Shown here one piece after another: positions 29,646 through 38,166 of a DNA stretch of 64,000 nucleotides; position 1 is the stretch's first letter; every line of letters begins with the position of its first letter. The stretch spans positions 310,001 to 374,000 of the forward strand of contig NZ_FNKY01000001.1 in NCBI RefSeq assembly GCF_900103165.1, written 5' to 3'. This stretch comes from Nitrosospira multiformis. Lineage in GTDB: Bacteria > Pseudomonadota > Gammaproteobacteria > Burkholderiales > Nitrosomonadaceae. Under the pieces are notes generated by a model. It searched no databases and had not been told where the DNA came from. It saw only the letters and a list, made by a program, of their open reading frames with translations. The position numbers and the translations under genes are program-made.

Positions 29646-30426
29646 GGCTGAGGCTGCGCTCTATTTTGGATACGGCTTGCATCCGGTTATAAACGTCAAG
29701 TTTTTTGAAGATATGCTGCAGGTGGTTTTTTACGGTGAAGGCGCTGATGGAGAGGATGCTGCCGATCTCGGCATTGGTTTTGCCCATCTTGACCCAGTTC
29801 ATTATTTCGCTTTCACGCTCGCTCAATCCATGGTCTTCGCTTTCCAGAGAATCCGCCAGCAGCACTCCCCCCGCACAAGAGGGATACGACAATGGTGCCA
29901 CACGGCGCAATGCCGTATCCAGATAAGGCAGCAGAATTTCCATTGCGCTGAGCGTGGAACTGTCGAGCTCATCTTTCGAACTAAAAAATACATAAAGACA
30001 ATCATGACGCCCGCGCTTGTCGCTGATGCCATGCATCAGGGAAGAATGCATGCCTTGCAAGGCTTGGCCAAAAGAGCATTGCAGACCGCCATCTTCATAT
30101 AGCGCATCCGGTCGAACGCTCGATGCGCAAGCCATCCTTCCCAGTTCATCCCACCGATTATAGAGTTTCCGCAGTAACGGTAAAAGAACTTCCGGTTCCA
30201 GGTGAACAGTTCTAACGCCAGGGAGTGCGGAAACGATGTCGTACCGGATGAAATTCGAGCTGAAATCTCCCCAGGCGGCGAGCATGATCTCGTGAGGCAG
30301 ATAATGCTGAACTTCTCCCTGTAGCCATCTGAACAGATCAAGATGGCCGCGCACCGCTATCCCTTCCTGAATAATGCGGGCGTAACGTTGAAGATGGTCA
30401 GAAGAAAGTGAAGAGAAAAAACCCAT
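29638..30426 (-). CDS. epsA: EpsA: LuxR-type transcriptional regulator of the EPS locus
   Basis: 262 residues. The C-terminal LuxR/GerE helix-turn-helix at ~190-255 reads LSERESEIMNWVKMGKTNAE and TVKNHLQHIFKKLDVYNR. The N-terminal ~170 residues lack receiver and autoinducer-binding motifs and match the EpsA-type sensor region. First gene of the EPS block, preceded by 1 kb of non-coding DNA with several perfect inverted repeats that are candidate operators. Confidence 0.9.
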   Translation of the reverse strand: MGFFSSLSSDHLQRYARIIQEGIAVRGHLDLFRWLQGEVQHYLPHEIMLAAWGDFSSNFIRYDIVSALPGVRTVHLEPEVLLPLLRKLYNRWDELGRMACASSVRPDALYEDGGLQCSFGQALQGMHSSLMHGISDKRGRHDCLYVFFSSKDELDSSTLSAMEILLPYLDTALRRVAPLSYPSCAGGVLLADSLESEDHGLSERESEIMNWVKMGKTNAEIGSILSISAFTVKNHLQHIFKKLDVYNRMQAVSKIERSLSHG

Positions 30427-30808
30427 ATTGTGATGCTCAGTTAGCTGTTTAGTTGTTAGCGGCTTAGGTTTGGGAGGGTGGGCAACTTGATTCTTGGACG
30501 CAAAACCGATATTCCTCCACAGGCTGACCTAGCACGAACGCAGAGTATGCAAAAGCCATGACGCTGGTGGGAGCAATGTCACGCTATCATTCCTGCGCGA
30601 CAATCTCACTGTTTAAAATACCTCATTCCGCCAGAAACGGATCATCATCGTTACCGAAGAAATCTTTGACGAATAATTCTCCAGGCTGCAAGGACGGCTG
30701 ACATCAAACCCATCTTGCATGGCGAGACCAGCAAGCTACATTTCATATTTCCTCGCTGGATATGTCGGTGCGATAACCCACATAACACCAAAATGAAGAA
30801 GGAGCGCC

Positions 30809-30823
30809 TGTCTTAATAAGACA
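30809..30823. promoter_or_regulatory. 15-bp palindrome TGTCTTAATAAGACA
   Basis: Perfect 7-bp arms about one central base, 380 bases upstream of epsA. Size and symmetry suit a dimeric DNA-binding protein; too short and without a T-run to be a terminator. Confidence 0.45.
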
Positions 30824-30889
30824 AGCATAATTCATGCCAGGACTTTAAAATGTTTATAATCACTTAATTATCGGATAATACAAGGGTAC

Positions 30890-30934
30890 AGTTGTCGCCA
30901 AACCAAGTGGATTTTTTGCTGTTATGCGACAACT
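30890..30934. promoter_or_regulatory. inverted pair AGTTGTCGC ... GCGACAACT
   Basis: 9-bp arms at 30890-30898 and 30926-30934, with 27 bases between. The TTGTCGC core is shared with the adjacent 16-bp inverted repeat, giving four copies of one heptamer in 95 bases. Confidence 0.5.
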
Positions 30935-30948
30935 AGCTGTTTATGCTC

Positions 30949-30984
30949 ATATTTTATTGTCGCTAAAGAGCGACAATAAAATAT
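30949..30984. promoter_or_regulatory. 16-bp perfect inverted repeat, 4-base loop
   Basis: ATATTTTATTGTCGCT (30949-30964), AAAG, AGCGACAATAAAATAT (30969-30984). Neither side has a trailing T-run, so a terminator is unlikely. Candidate operator or RNA hairpin. Confidence 0.55.
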
Positions 30985-31233
30985 ATTAGGAAAATGCTAC
31001 TGATCAGTTGAATTCGTAGAACGACGGGATGATAAGGGTCACGTTGTGACAGGTCGCCGCTTCATCGGTATGGAATGGAAGCGGATTAACAAAGGTAAGG
31101 GTTGATTCCTGGAAGTAAACTGCCTGCTGATACCGTATTGCTGACGAATTCTAAGTGAGGCTACTGAATAGGTGCCAGACAGGTATTGGGCGTAAAAGCA
31201 TCACCGAGAAGCCGATCAAGTGCGCTTCTTTAA

Positions 31234-31323
31234 ACCTAATCCGATTACTGTGATGGGTAGAGAATTTTTGTATACTCGATTCTCATCTTTTGGGTGAATC
31301 CGCCCAACTACCGGATTTAGGAT
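31234..31323 (+). repeat. dispersed palindromic repeat, copy of ~90 bp
   Basis: Left end ACCTAATCCGATTACTG. The right end, at 31289-31323, reads TCATCTTTTGGGTGAATCCG then CCCAACTACCGGATT and TAGGAT. The right half is nearly identical to that of the copy at 47695-47812. No gene follows this copy. Confidence 0.7.
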
Positions 31324-31413
31324 GAGATACTGATTCAGGAAATATCCGATAACCCATATCAGTCCATTGCAAGATAGAATCTGATGGTTACCATAGTATC
31401 CATCTTTGGGTTA

Positions 31414-31489
31414 TGGGGTGGCTGATGGGGATCGAACCCACGACAACCGGAATCACAATCCGGGACTCTACCACTGAGCTACAGCCACC
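31414..31489 (-). tRNA. tRNA-His (anticodon GTG)
   Basis: Complete cloverleaf with encoded CCA. Anticodon stem CCGGA/TCCGG around TTGTGAT; acceptor GTGGCTG/CAGCCAC with an extra encoded G at -1 opposite discriminator C, the tRNA-His hallmark. Last of a three-tRNA minus-strand cluster. Confidence 0.96.
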
Positions 31490-31546
31490 ATCCGAAAATA
31501 ATACACAAGCCTGGAATTCAGCCACCATCTGCTAGAAGATAGCCTA

Positions 31547-31623
31547 TGGCGTGCCCGACAGGAATCGAACCTGTAACCCCCAGCTTAGAAGGCTGGTGCT
31601 CTATCCGGTTGAGCTACGGGCAC
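31547..31623 (-). tRNA. tRNA-Arg (anticodon TCT)
   Basis: Complete cloverleaf with encoded CCA; acceptor GTGCCCG/CGGGCAC, anticodon stem CCAGC/GCTGG around CTTCTAA. Middle gene of the cluster. Confidence 0.96.
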
Positions 31624-31659
31624 CACTCAAATCGGACTTCGCCCCACATTAGCATGAAT

Positions 31660-31736
31660 TGGTCGGGGTGGAGAGATTTGAACTCCCGACATCCTGGTCC
31701 CAAACCAGGCGCGCTACCAGGCTACGCTACACCCCG
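31660..31736 (-). tRNA. tRNA-Pro (anticodon TGG)
   Basis: Complete cloverleaf with encoded CCA; acceptor CGGGGTG/CACCCCG, anticodon stem CCTGG/CCAGG around TTTGGGA. First gene of the cluster, 11 bases from the -10 box. Confidence 0.96.
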
Positions 31737-31747
31737 GAAAGGGCGTT

Positions 31748-31776
31748 ACTATACCTTTCCATCCATAAAAGGTCAA
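31748..31776 (-). promoter_or_regulatory. sigma-70 promoter of the tRNA-Pro-Arg-His cluster
   Basis: On the minus strand TTGACC (31776-31771), a 17-base spacer, then TATAGT (31753-31748). Near consensus and correctly placed. Confidence 0.75.
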
Positions 31777-31871
31777 TTTATGGCCTTCTTCCGCAAGAAT
31801 TATCATGAACCTGGAATGCAGCCGGAACACGCAGCCTCATGATGATATGTCAAAATGAACCTTGTGGCACG

Positions 31872-32687
31872 CTAAGCGCTGCACTCTCGGCCCTTCATCT
31901 TATTCCGCTCGATCAGGGCATAAGCCGAATGATTGTGAATGGACTCAAAGTTTTCGGATTCCACCACGTAAGCGTCTATGCGCGCGTCTTGATCCAGGAC
32001 CGCAGCTACATCGCGTACTGTATCCTCGACAAATTTCGGGTTGTCGTAGGCCTTTTCGGTAACGTATTTCTCATCCGTACGTTTCAGCACTCCATATAGT
32101 TCGCATGACGCCTGGCCTTCTGCGATTCTTATCAGATCCTCGATCCAGACAAAGCTGTTGACACAAATGGAGATCGACATATGGGAGCGCTGATTGTGCG
32201 CGCCGTAAGCGGAAATCTCCTTGGAGCACGGGCACAGGCTGGTCACCGGCACGATGACCTTCATGGTGAACTTGTAGCCTCCTTCTCTGATTTCTCCGAT
32301 AAAAACCACCTCATAATCCAGCAGGCTTGTTATCCGGGAAACCGGCGCCGTTTTGTTGATGAAATAAGGAAAGGTCATTTCGATACCGCCGGATTCGGCT
32401 TCGAGCTTTTCTACCATGGCTCGCAGAATACTCTCAAACGATTCAACGGAAATTTCCCGCTCGTGGCTATTGAGTATCTCCACAAAGCGCGACATATGCG
32501 CGCCTTTTATATTATGAGACAACTTTACATACATATTGAATACTGCGACGGTATGCTGTTTGCTGCCATCCTTGTCTGTAATCGTCACCGGGTGACGAAC
32601 AGCCTTGATACCCACTCTATTGATTGCGATACGTCGGGTATCCAGGACGCTTTGGACATCCGCAATGGGAAAATTCATGTCATTCAT
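31872..32687 (-). CDS. folE2: GTP cyclohydrolase FolE2 (type IB)
   Basis: 271 residues. FolE2 signatures: [27 protein letters not shown] at the N terminus, [14 protein letters not shown] with the metal-binding Cys, and [10 protein letters not shown]. It converts GTP to dihydroneopterin triphosphate, the first step of folate synthesis. Where known, FolE2 tolerates zinc limitation better than FolE. ATG 32678 is an alternative start. 64 bases downstream of dxs on the same strand. Confidence 0.95.
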   Translation of the reverse strand: MNDMNFPIADVQSVLDTRRIAINRVGIKAVRHPVTITDKDGSKQHTVAVFNMYVKLSHNIKGAHMSRFVEILNSHEREISVESFESILRAMVEKLEAESGGIEMTFPYFINKTAPVSRITSLLDYEVVFIGEIREGGYKFTMKVIVPVTSLCPCSKEISAYGAHNQRSHMSISICVNSFVWIEDLIRIAEGQASCELYGVLKRTDEKYVTEKAYDNPKFVEDTVRDVAAVLDQDARIDAYVVESENFESIHNHSAYALIERNKMKGRECSA

Positions 32688-32751
32688 GATACCTGTTTTC
32701 CAAAAAGGGGCGCCTGCAGACCAGGTAGAATGGCTGAAACAGCGAAGTTAA

Positions 32752-34596
32752 CTACTCGGGAAGTCTTGATCTGACCGATCTGATGATTCCTGCCTTATCC
32801 AGTCCGCAGTCAGTCAGCATTTGCGAAGGATCGCCTTGATCTATAAAAATATCCGGCAATCCCAATTGCAGCACTGGAGTGGCAAAGCCCCTGCTTTCAA
32901 GCGACTCCAGTACCGCGCTGCCCGCTCCGCCCATCACCGTATTCTCTTCCACCGTCACCAATAATTCGTGATTCTCCGTCAAAGAGGCAATCAGGTCTTC
33001 GTCCAATGGTTTGACAAAACGCATATTAACAACGGTCGCATTTAATTCTTCCGCCGCTTCCAGACAGGGTCTAAGCATGCTGCCAAAAGCCAGAAATGCG
33101 ATTTTTTCTCCGTTACGGCGAATCTCGCCACGTCCCACGGGGAGTGCTTCCATGTGCTTTTGCGGCGCTATGCCGGTTCCCACGCCCCGTGGATATCGTA
33201 CCGCTGTCGGCGTATTCATTTGAAAGGCGGTATAGAGCATCTGACGGCATTCATTCTCGTCGGCAGGGGTCATCACGGTAATATTCGGGATGCATCGCAA
33301 ATAGGTTAAATCAAAACTGCCGGCATGAGTAGGACCATCCGCGCCTACCAATCCGGCGCGGTCTATGGCAAATACCACCGGCAGGTTCTGGATCGCGACG
33401 TCGTGAATCAACTGATCGTAGGCCCGTTGCAGAAATGTTGAATAAATGGCCACTACCGGCTTCAGGCCATCGCAGGCCAAGCCTGCCGCGAAAGTGACTG
33501 CGTGCTGCTCGGCAATACCGACATCAAAATAACGATCGGGATACTCCTCGGAAAATCTCACCAACCCCGAGCCCTCGCGCATCGCTGGTGTAATTCCGAT
33601 CAAGCGCTCATCCAACGCCGCCATGTCGCACAGCCAATCCCCAAAAATCTGGTAATAGGCAGGCTTACCCGCGGCTTTAGGAACAATGCCCGCCTCCGGA
33701 TTAAACTTGGCTACACCATGGTAGAGAATCGGATCTTCTTCCGCCGCCTTATAGCCAGCGCCTTTGCGCGTTACTATGTGCAGGAATTGGGGGCCGTTAA
33801 GATGCTTTATGTTGTTGAGCGTGGTTACCAATATGTCAAGATCATGACCATCGATGGGACCGATATAATTGAAACCGAATTCTTCAAACAAAGTGCTGGG
33901 CGTTACCATGCCTTTCACGTGCTCTTCCGCACGTTTGGCCAGTTCCAGCATCGGTGGCACCACACCCAGCATTTTCTCGCCAGCACGCCGTGCGGTTGCA
34001 TAAAATTGCCCCGACATGAGTCTGGCCAGATAGTTGTTAAGCGCCCCTACCGGACGCGATATCGACATGTCATTGTCGTTGAGGATCACCAGCAAATTAG
34101 TGTTCATGGCGCCAGCATTATTCAACGCCTCGAAAGCCATGCCAGCGCTCATGGCACCATCGCCGATAATAGCCACCGCGCGCCGGTCCTTTCCTTCCCG
34201 TTGCGCCGCTACCGCCATACCGAGCGCGGCACTGATGGACGTACTGGAATGTGCCGTACCGAATGCATCGTATTCACTTTCATCACGGCGCGGGAATCCC
34301 GCGACGCCGCCTTGCATTCGCAATTTGCTCATGCCTTCACGACGGCCGGTAAGTATCTTGTGAGCGTAGGTCTGGTGGCCAACGTCCCATACCAAACGGT
34401 CATGGGGCGTGTTGAAAACATAATGCAATGCGATGGTCAACTCGACCGTGCCAAGGTTCGACGATAGGTGTCCGCCTGTTTTAGCTACTGATTCAACAAG
34501 GAACCGGCGCAATTCATCCGCAAGCTGCGGTAGCAACTTGCGTTCCAGCCTTCGCAACTTAGAAGGAACACTGATGGTATCAAGCAATGGATACAT
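32752..34596 (-). CDS. dxs: 1-deoxy-D-xylulose-5-phosphate synthase
   Basis: 614 residues. Thiamine-PP-binding [18 protein letters not shown] with [13 protein letters not shown], the transketolase pyrimidine domain with [30 protein letters not shown], and a C-terminal transketolase domain. It condenses pyruvate and glyceraldehyde-3-P, the first MEP-pathway step. Downstream of ispA and xseB in the conserved xseB-ispA-dxs order. Confidence 0.97.
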   Translation of the reverse strand: MYPLLDTISVPSKLRRLERKLLPQLADELRRFLVESVAKTGGHLSSNLGTVELTIALHYVFNTPHDRLVWDVGHQTYAHKILTGRREGMSKLRMQGGVAGFPRRDESEYDAFGTAHSSTSISAALGMAVAAQREGKDRRAVAIIGDGAMSAGMAFEALNNAGAMNTNLLVILNDNDMSISRPVGALNNYLARLMSGQFYATARRAGEKMLGVVPPMLELAKRAEEHVKGMVTPSTLFEEFGFNYIGPIDGHDLDILVTTLNNIKHLNGPQFLHIVTRKGAGYKAAEEDPILYHGVAKFNPEAGIVPKAAGKPAYYQIFGDWLCDMAALDERLIGITPAMREGSGLVRFSEEYPDRYFDVGIAEQHAVTFAAGLACDGLKPVVAIYSTFLQRAYDQLIHDVAIQNLPVVFAIDRAGLVGADGPTHAGSFDLTYLRCIPNITVMTPADENECRQMLYTAFQMNTPTAVRYPRGVGTGIAPQKHMEALPVGRGEIRRNGEKIAFLAFGSMLRPCLEAAEELNATVVNMRFVKPLDEDLIASLTENHELLVTVEENTVMGGAGSAVLESLESRGFATPVLQLGLPDIFIDQGDPSQMLTDCGLDKAGIIRSVRSRLPE

Positions 34597-34644
34597 TTAA
34601 ACCCTAAAAAATTGTTGTCTTCTTTACTGTGGCAAACATCAACT

Positions 34645-35538
34645 TCAAAATTCTCGGTGGATGATGAAATCGGTGAGTTGCCGTAATCGTTCCGCCGTTG
34701 CACCAAAAACCTCCAGCGACTGGTATGCGTCGCGCCGCAATTCCTCGGCCAGCTCACGCGCCCGGCTGCTTCCCAGGATACTTACATAGGTAGGTTTGTT
34801 GTTTTCGGCATCCTTGCCCGCAGTTTTGCCCAAGGTCGCAGTGGTAGCCTCGGCATCCAGCAAATCGTCGACCACCTGGAAGGCAAGACCAATGCATTTG
34901 GCGAAGTGATCAAGACTTGTCAGTTGACTCTCGTTCAAGCTGTTGCCGCAATAGGCACCGAGCATTACCGCGGCCCGAATAAGCGCCCCGGTTTTATGAA
35001 TATGCATAAATTCCAGTTCCGGCAGACTCAATGTCTTGCCAACACTGGCGAGATCAACCGCCTGTCCACCCGCCATACCCCGCGAGCCCGCTGCCTGTGC
35101 CAGCCGCTTGATCATTTCCAGCTGCATTTGAGGGCTATCCGCCAAGCGATACTCAGCCAGCAATTGAAAGGCAAGACTTTGCAAACTGTCTCCTGCCAGC
35201 AACGCCGTAGCTTGATCGTATTCTACATGACATGTAGGCTTACCCCGCCTCAGTACATCGTCATCCATGCAAGGCATATCGTCATGTACCAGTGAATAAG
35301 CATGTATCAGCTCCACCGCCACCGCCGCGATCGTTACACGCTCTTCATCCGCGTTGTTCAATTCTCCAGCGGCGAATGAAAGCAGCGGGCGCACTCGCTT
35401 TCCCCCACCCAGAACGGTATAACGCATGGCGTCATGCAGGCGCTCGGGAGGAATATCTGCGGCGGGAAGTAAGGTCTGCAGGGAAGTTTCTATGCGTACC
35501 TGGCGGCTCCTCGCCCAATCCTGGAAATCAGTGATCAT
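34645..35538 (-). CDS. ispA: farnesyl diphosphate synthase (short-chain prenyl synthase)
   Basis: 297 residues. First Asp-rich motif DDMPCMDDDVLRRGKPT, second motif FQVVDDLLDAEATTATLGKT, and GGKRVRPLL near the N terminus. It joins IPP and DMAPP to C15 farnesyl-PP, feeding quinones and undecaprenyl carrier lipid. Its start overlaps the xseB stop by 11 bases. Confidence 0.95.
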   Translation of the reverse strand: MITDFQDWARSRQVRIETSLQTLLPAADIPPERLHDAMRYTVLGGGKRVRPLLSFAAGELNNADEERVTIAAVAVELIHAYSLVHDDMPCMDDDVLRRGKPTCHVEYDQATALLAGDSLQSLAFQLLAEYRLADSPQMQLEMIKRLAQAAGSRGMAGGQAVDLASVGKTLSLPELEFMHIHKTGALIRAAVMLGAYCGNSLNESQLTSLDHFAKCIGLAFQVVDDLLDAEATTATLGKTAGKDAENNKPTYVSILGSSRARELAEELRRDAYQSLEVFGATAERLRQLTDFIIHREF

Positions 35539-35782
35539 CGATACCAGGCGAGGAGAAATTTTTCAGCGTATCAGCCTCAAGGAGACGCACCTGTTGTTGC
35601 GCATCCTGTAACTTGGACTGACAATATTGCAGCAACTCCGCACCACGCTTGTGGGCTGAGAGCGATGCTTCGAGCGGCATTTTCCCCGCCTCCATTTCGA
35701 CCACAATATTTTCCAATTCCGTCAATGCCATTTCAAAACTTTCTGGCCGCGAAAATTTGACGGGTTTAGCAGGCTTTGTCAT
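35528..35782 (-). CDS. xseB: exodeoxyribonuclease VII small subunit
   Basis: 84 residues from ATG 35782, chosen because it gives the family's usual length and N terminus; the frame extends to 35839 without family similarity. Core FEMALTELENIVVEMEAGKMPLEASL then YKRG-type (HKRGAELLQYCQSKLQDAQ) helices match XseB. It associates with XseA (not in the window). Leads the xseB-ispA-dxs-folE2 group. Confidence 0.92.
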   Translation of the reverse strand: MTKPAKPVKFSRPESFEMALTELENIVVEMEAGKMPLEASLSAHKRGAELLQYCQSKLQDAQQQVRLLEADTLKNFSSPGIDDH

Positions 35783-36027
35783 GATAAGCACAGTGTCACA
35801 GAATAGATACATCGCTGGGAATTTGTAAAAATAACGCAATAAGCAGGGTCAGGTCAATTAAATACATGAAACTTTCTTCAACAGCATCTTTTAGTCGAGA
35901 TTATAGGCGTTTTAGAAAAGATATCACGCTCTTCCGGCTTGACTAATTGCGTTTTTCCGGCAAATGCCGGGTTTTTCGCATGGCAATCATCTTTTTTTGA
36001 ACCCCTTGAGGAGGAAAAGTACCCGAT

Positions 36028-37131
36028 ATGTCCAATCTTGTTGACGTTTCCCAACTGACGCAAACAACCACGCCGCTGCCTACCGACTGGTATGTCGATC
36101 CCGGTATCCTTGATTTGGAAAAACGCCTTCTATTCGATCAAGGGGCAGGCTACGTCGGCCACGAAATTATGTTGCCGAACGTCGGGGACTACCATGTGCT
36201 GGAGTGGATGAATAGCGCCAAGGTGCTGGTACGCAACAAGGATGGCATTGAGCTATTGTCAAATGTCTGCCGTCATCGGCAATCTCTTTTGCTCAAGGGC
36301 CGCGGCAATACCAGAAATATTGTTTGTCCCGTGCATCGCTGGACTTATGATATGAAGGGTACGCTGCTGGGCGCCCCTCAATTTTCCGAAAATCCTTGCC
36401 TTAATCTGAGCAACACGCCATTACAGAGCTGGAATGGCCTGCTGTTTACGGGAAAACGAGATGTAACACGCGACATGGCTCATCTGGGCGTCCTGAAGAA
36501 TTTCAATTTTTCCGGCCATGTGCTGGAGCGGGTACAGATAGAAGAATATGCCTGCAATTGGAAGACTTTTATCGAGGTGTATCTGGAAGACTATCATGTC
36601 GAATCATACCATCCCGGCTTGAGCAATTTCGTGAATACCACCGAGTTGAAATGGGAATTCGGCGAGTGGTATAACGTGCAGACGGTAGGGATAAATCGTG
36701 GACTCGCCCACGCCGGCACGCCGGTTTACGCCAAATGGCAGGAACAATTGTTGCTCCAGACCGGGGGAGAGACGCCGGCCTACGGCGCCATCTGGATGCT
36801 CTACTATCCTAATATCATGCTGGAATGGTATCCTCATGTATTGGTAATCAGCACATTGTTGCCGACGGGAGCAGAGCGTTGCACAAACGTGATCGAATTC
36901 TATTATCCTGAAGACATTGCCTTGTTCGAACGCGAGTTTATTGAGGCTGAGCAAGCCGCCTATCACGAAACCGCCGTCGAGGATGACGAAATCTGCAAGC
37001 TGTTAACCGCCGGGCGTCGCGCGCTATATGAGCAGGGCATTAATGAAATCGGGCCATATCAATCGCCAATGGAAGATGGCATGGCACACTTTCATGAATT
37101 TCTGCGACGGGAAATCGGATCACACATTTGA
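36028..37131 (+). CDS. Rieske non-haem iron oxygenase, alpha subunit
   Basis: 367 residues, strong Shine-Dalgarno (GAGGAGG). The Rieske [2Fe-2S] ligands Cys81, His83, Cys100 and His103 are all present (CRHR, CPVHRW). The catalytic domain has the mononuclear iron motif DYHVESYHPG (His-x4-His). The overall layout is like choline monooxygenase-type and other ring-hydroxylating oxygenase alpha subunits. Substrate unknown. No ferredoxin, reductase or beta subunit is adjacent, so electron donors would be encoded elsewhere. Followed after 41 bases by a SpoIIAA-like gene; upstream of, but not contiguous with, the sphingolipid-type operon. Confidence 0.88.
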   Translation: MSNLVDVSQLTQTTTPLPTDWYVDPGILDLEKRLLFDQGAGYVGHEIMLPNVGDYHVLEWMNSAKVLVRNKDGIELLSNVCRHRQSLLLKGRGNTRNIVCPVHRWTYDMKGTLLGAPQFSENPCLNLSNTPLQSWNGLLFTGKRDVTRDMAHLGVLKNFNFSGHVLERVQIEEYACNWKTFIEVYLEDYHVESYHPGLSNFVNTTELKWEFGEWYNVQTVGINRGLAHAGTPVYAKWQEQLLLQTGGETPAYGAIWMLYYPNIMLEWYPHVLVISTLLPTGAERCTNVIEFYYPEDIALFEREFIEAEQAAYHETAVEDDEICKLLTAGRRALYEQGINEIGPYQSPMEDGMAHFHEFLRREIGSHI

Positions 37132-37172
37132 TCCCGGCGCATTGAACTTACCTATAATGAGTGACTTAGCCC

Positions 37173-37517
37173 ATGATTACGATTGAAGAAAGTGATAATC
37201 TTATAAACGTTGCCGTTTTCGGTGAATTCACCCTGGCAGATTATAAGGAATTCGAAGAGCAGGTGATCTACAAATCCCGATCCGAAAACCGGGTGAACCT
37301 TCTGCTAGACTGGCGCGACATGCTCAGCTACACCGTGGATGTCGCATGGGAAGATATCAAGTTCATCCGGGAGCACGGCAGCGAATTCAACCGGATTGCA
37401 ATTATCACCAATAATCAATGGCAGGCATGGGGCGCCTGGGTATCCAATCTTTTCATTGATGCCAGCATCAGAGTATTTAGCGATTACGCCGACGCGAGGG
37501 CATGGGTAGTCGCTTAG
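37173..37517 (+). CDS. SpoIIAA-like (STAS/SEC14-type fold) protein
   Basis: 114 residues, full length for the family: MITIEESDNLINVAVFGEFTL, WRDMLSYTVDVAWEDIKFI, then RIAIITNNQWQAWG and a C-terminal DYADARAWV helix. The SpoIIAA-like family has no assigned biochemical role; many members are stand-alone lipid- or anion-binding domains. Probably cotranscribed with the Rieske gene. Confidence 0.82.
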   Translation: MITIEESDNLINVAVFGEFTLADYKEFEEQVIYKSRSENRVNLLLDWRDMLSYTVDVAWEDIKFIREHGSEFNRIAIITNNQWQAWGAWVSNLFIDASIRVFSDYADARAWVVA

Positions 37518-38166
37518 TATTGCTTGCCTTCATGCTTACTTAACGAACGAAAGGTATAGCCAAGAACGAAAGGCGGACAGACTCCCCATATCTTTTCAAT
37601 CCGAATTCCGGCTCATCAAAAAGCGGGCAATCGCCACGACCTGCACAGCCCTTTCGCAGGCATCCAAAAATGATTACACTGCAAGCCCTTTATCTGCACA
37701 ATTTTGTTAATAGCTGACTGATCAAAATACACAGAAGATTTTGTTGCAAAAAAACGACACATTTCCCTCTCATTCTCCAAAATCTCTTTATATTGATCCC
37801 CAACTCGTCCAAAATGGAACCTGTTATTCTTGTAAGCGGCAGGTGGGGGCTCATAAATATTTCGATGGTATTTCATATGCCGGGAAAATTGATGCTTTAC
37901 CTGATTTTGGAGAACTATATGAATAGTGATTCAATATCGCCTTGACAGAGAAATTCGCCATAAGCTCGGAAGTTAATTTAATTAACACCTATGATTGCAT
38001 TAGTCATTACTTGTTATCACAGTGATTATTCTCGGTATTGAAGATTGAAATTCAAATCAAGCGGTGAATAGATTAACAACCAGAACCAGTGCGTATCCAA
38101 CCAGACAACCAGAATCCTTTACATTATAAAAAAATGACCAGTCCCATTAATTTGGAGGGGAAGACC
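37518..38166. other. intergenic region upstream of the sphingolipid-type operon
   Basis: About 650 bases, AT rich. The frames inside (37616-37876 minus, 37741-37926 plus) lack ribosome sites and family resemblance. It should carry the promoter of the operon starting at 38167; I could not define it. Confidence 0.4.

Larger units (their letters stand above)
30427..31413. other. 987-base regulatory-looking intergenic region upstream of epsA
   Basis: No gene. It contains a 15-bp palindrome (30809-30823), a 9-bp inverted pair (30890-30934), a 16-bp perfect inverted repeat (30949-30984) and one dispersed repeat (31234-31323), listed separately. EPS transcription must begin here or close to 30426. 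Confidence 0.6.

Noticed and set aside
30949-30984. 16-bp inverted repeat as a transcription terminator
   Set aside because: No T-run follows on either strand and no gene ends nearby.
33502-34467. 321-codon plus-strand open frame
   Set aside because: Antisense to dxs, no motifs, no ribosome site.
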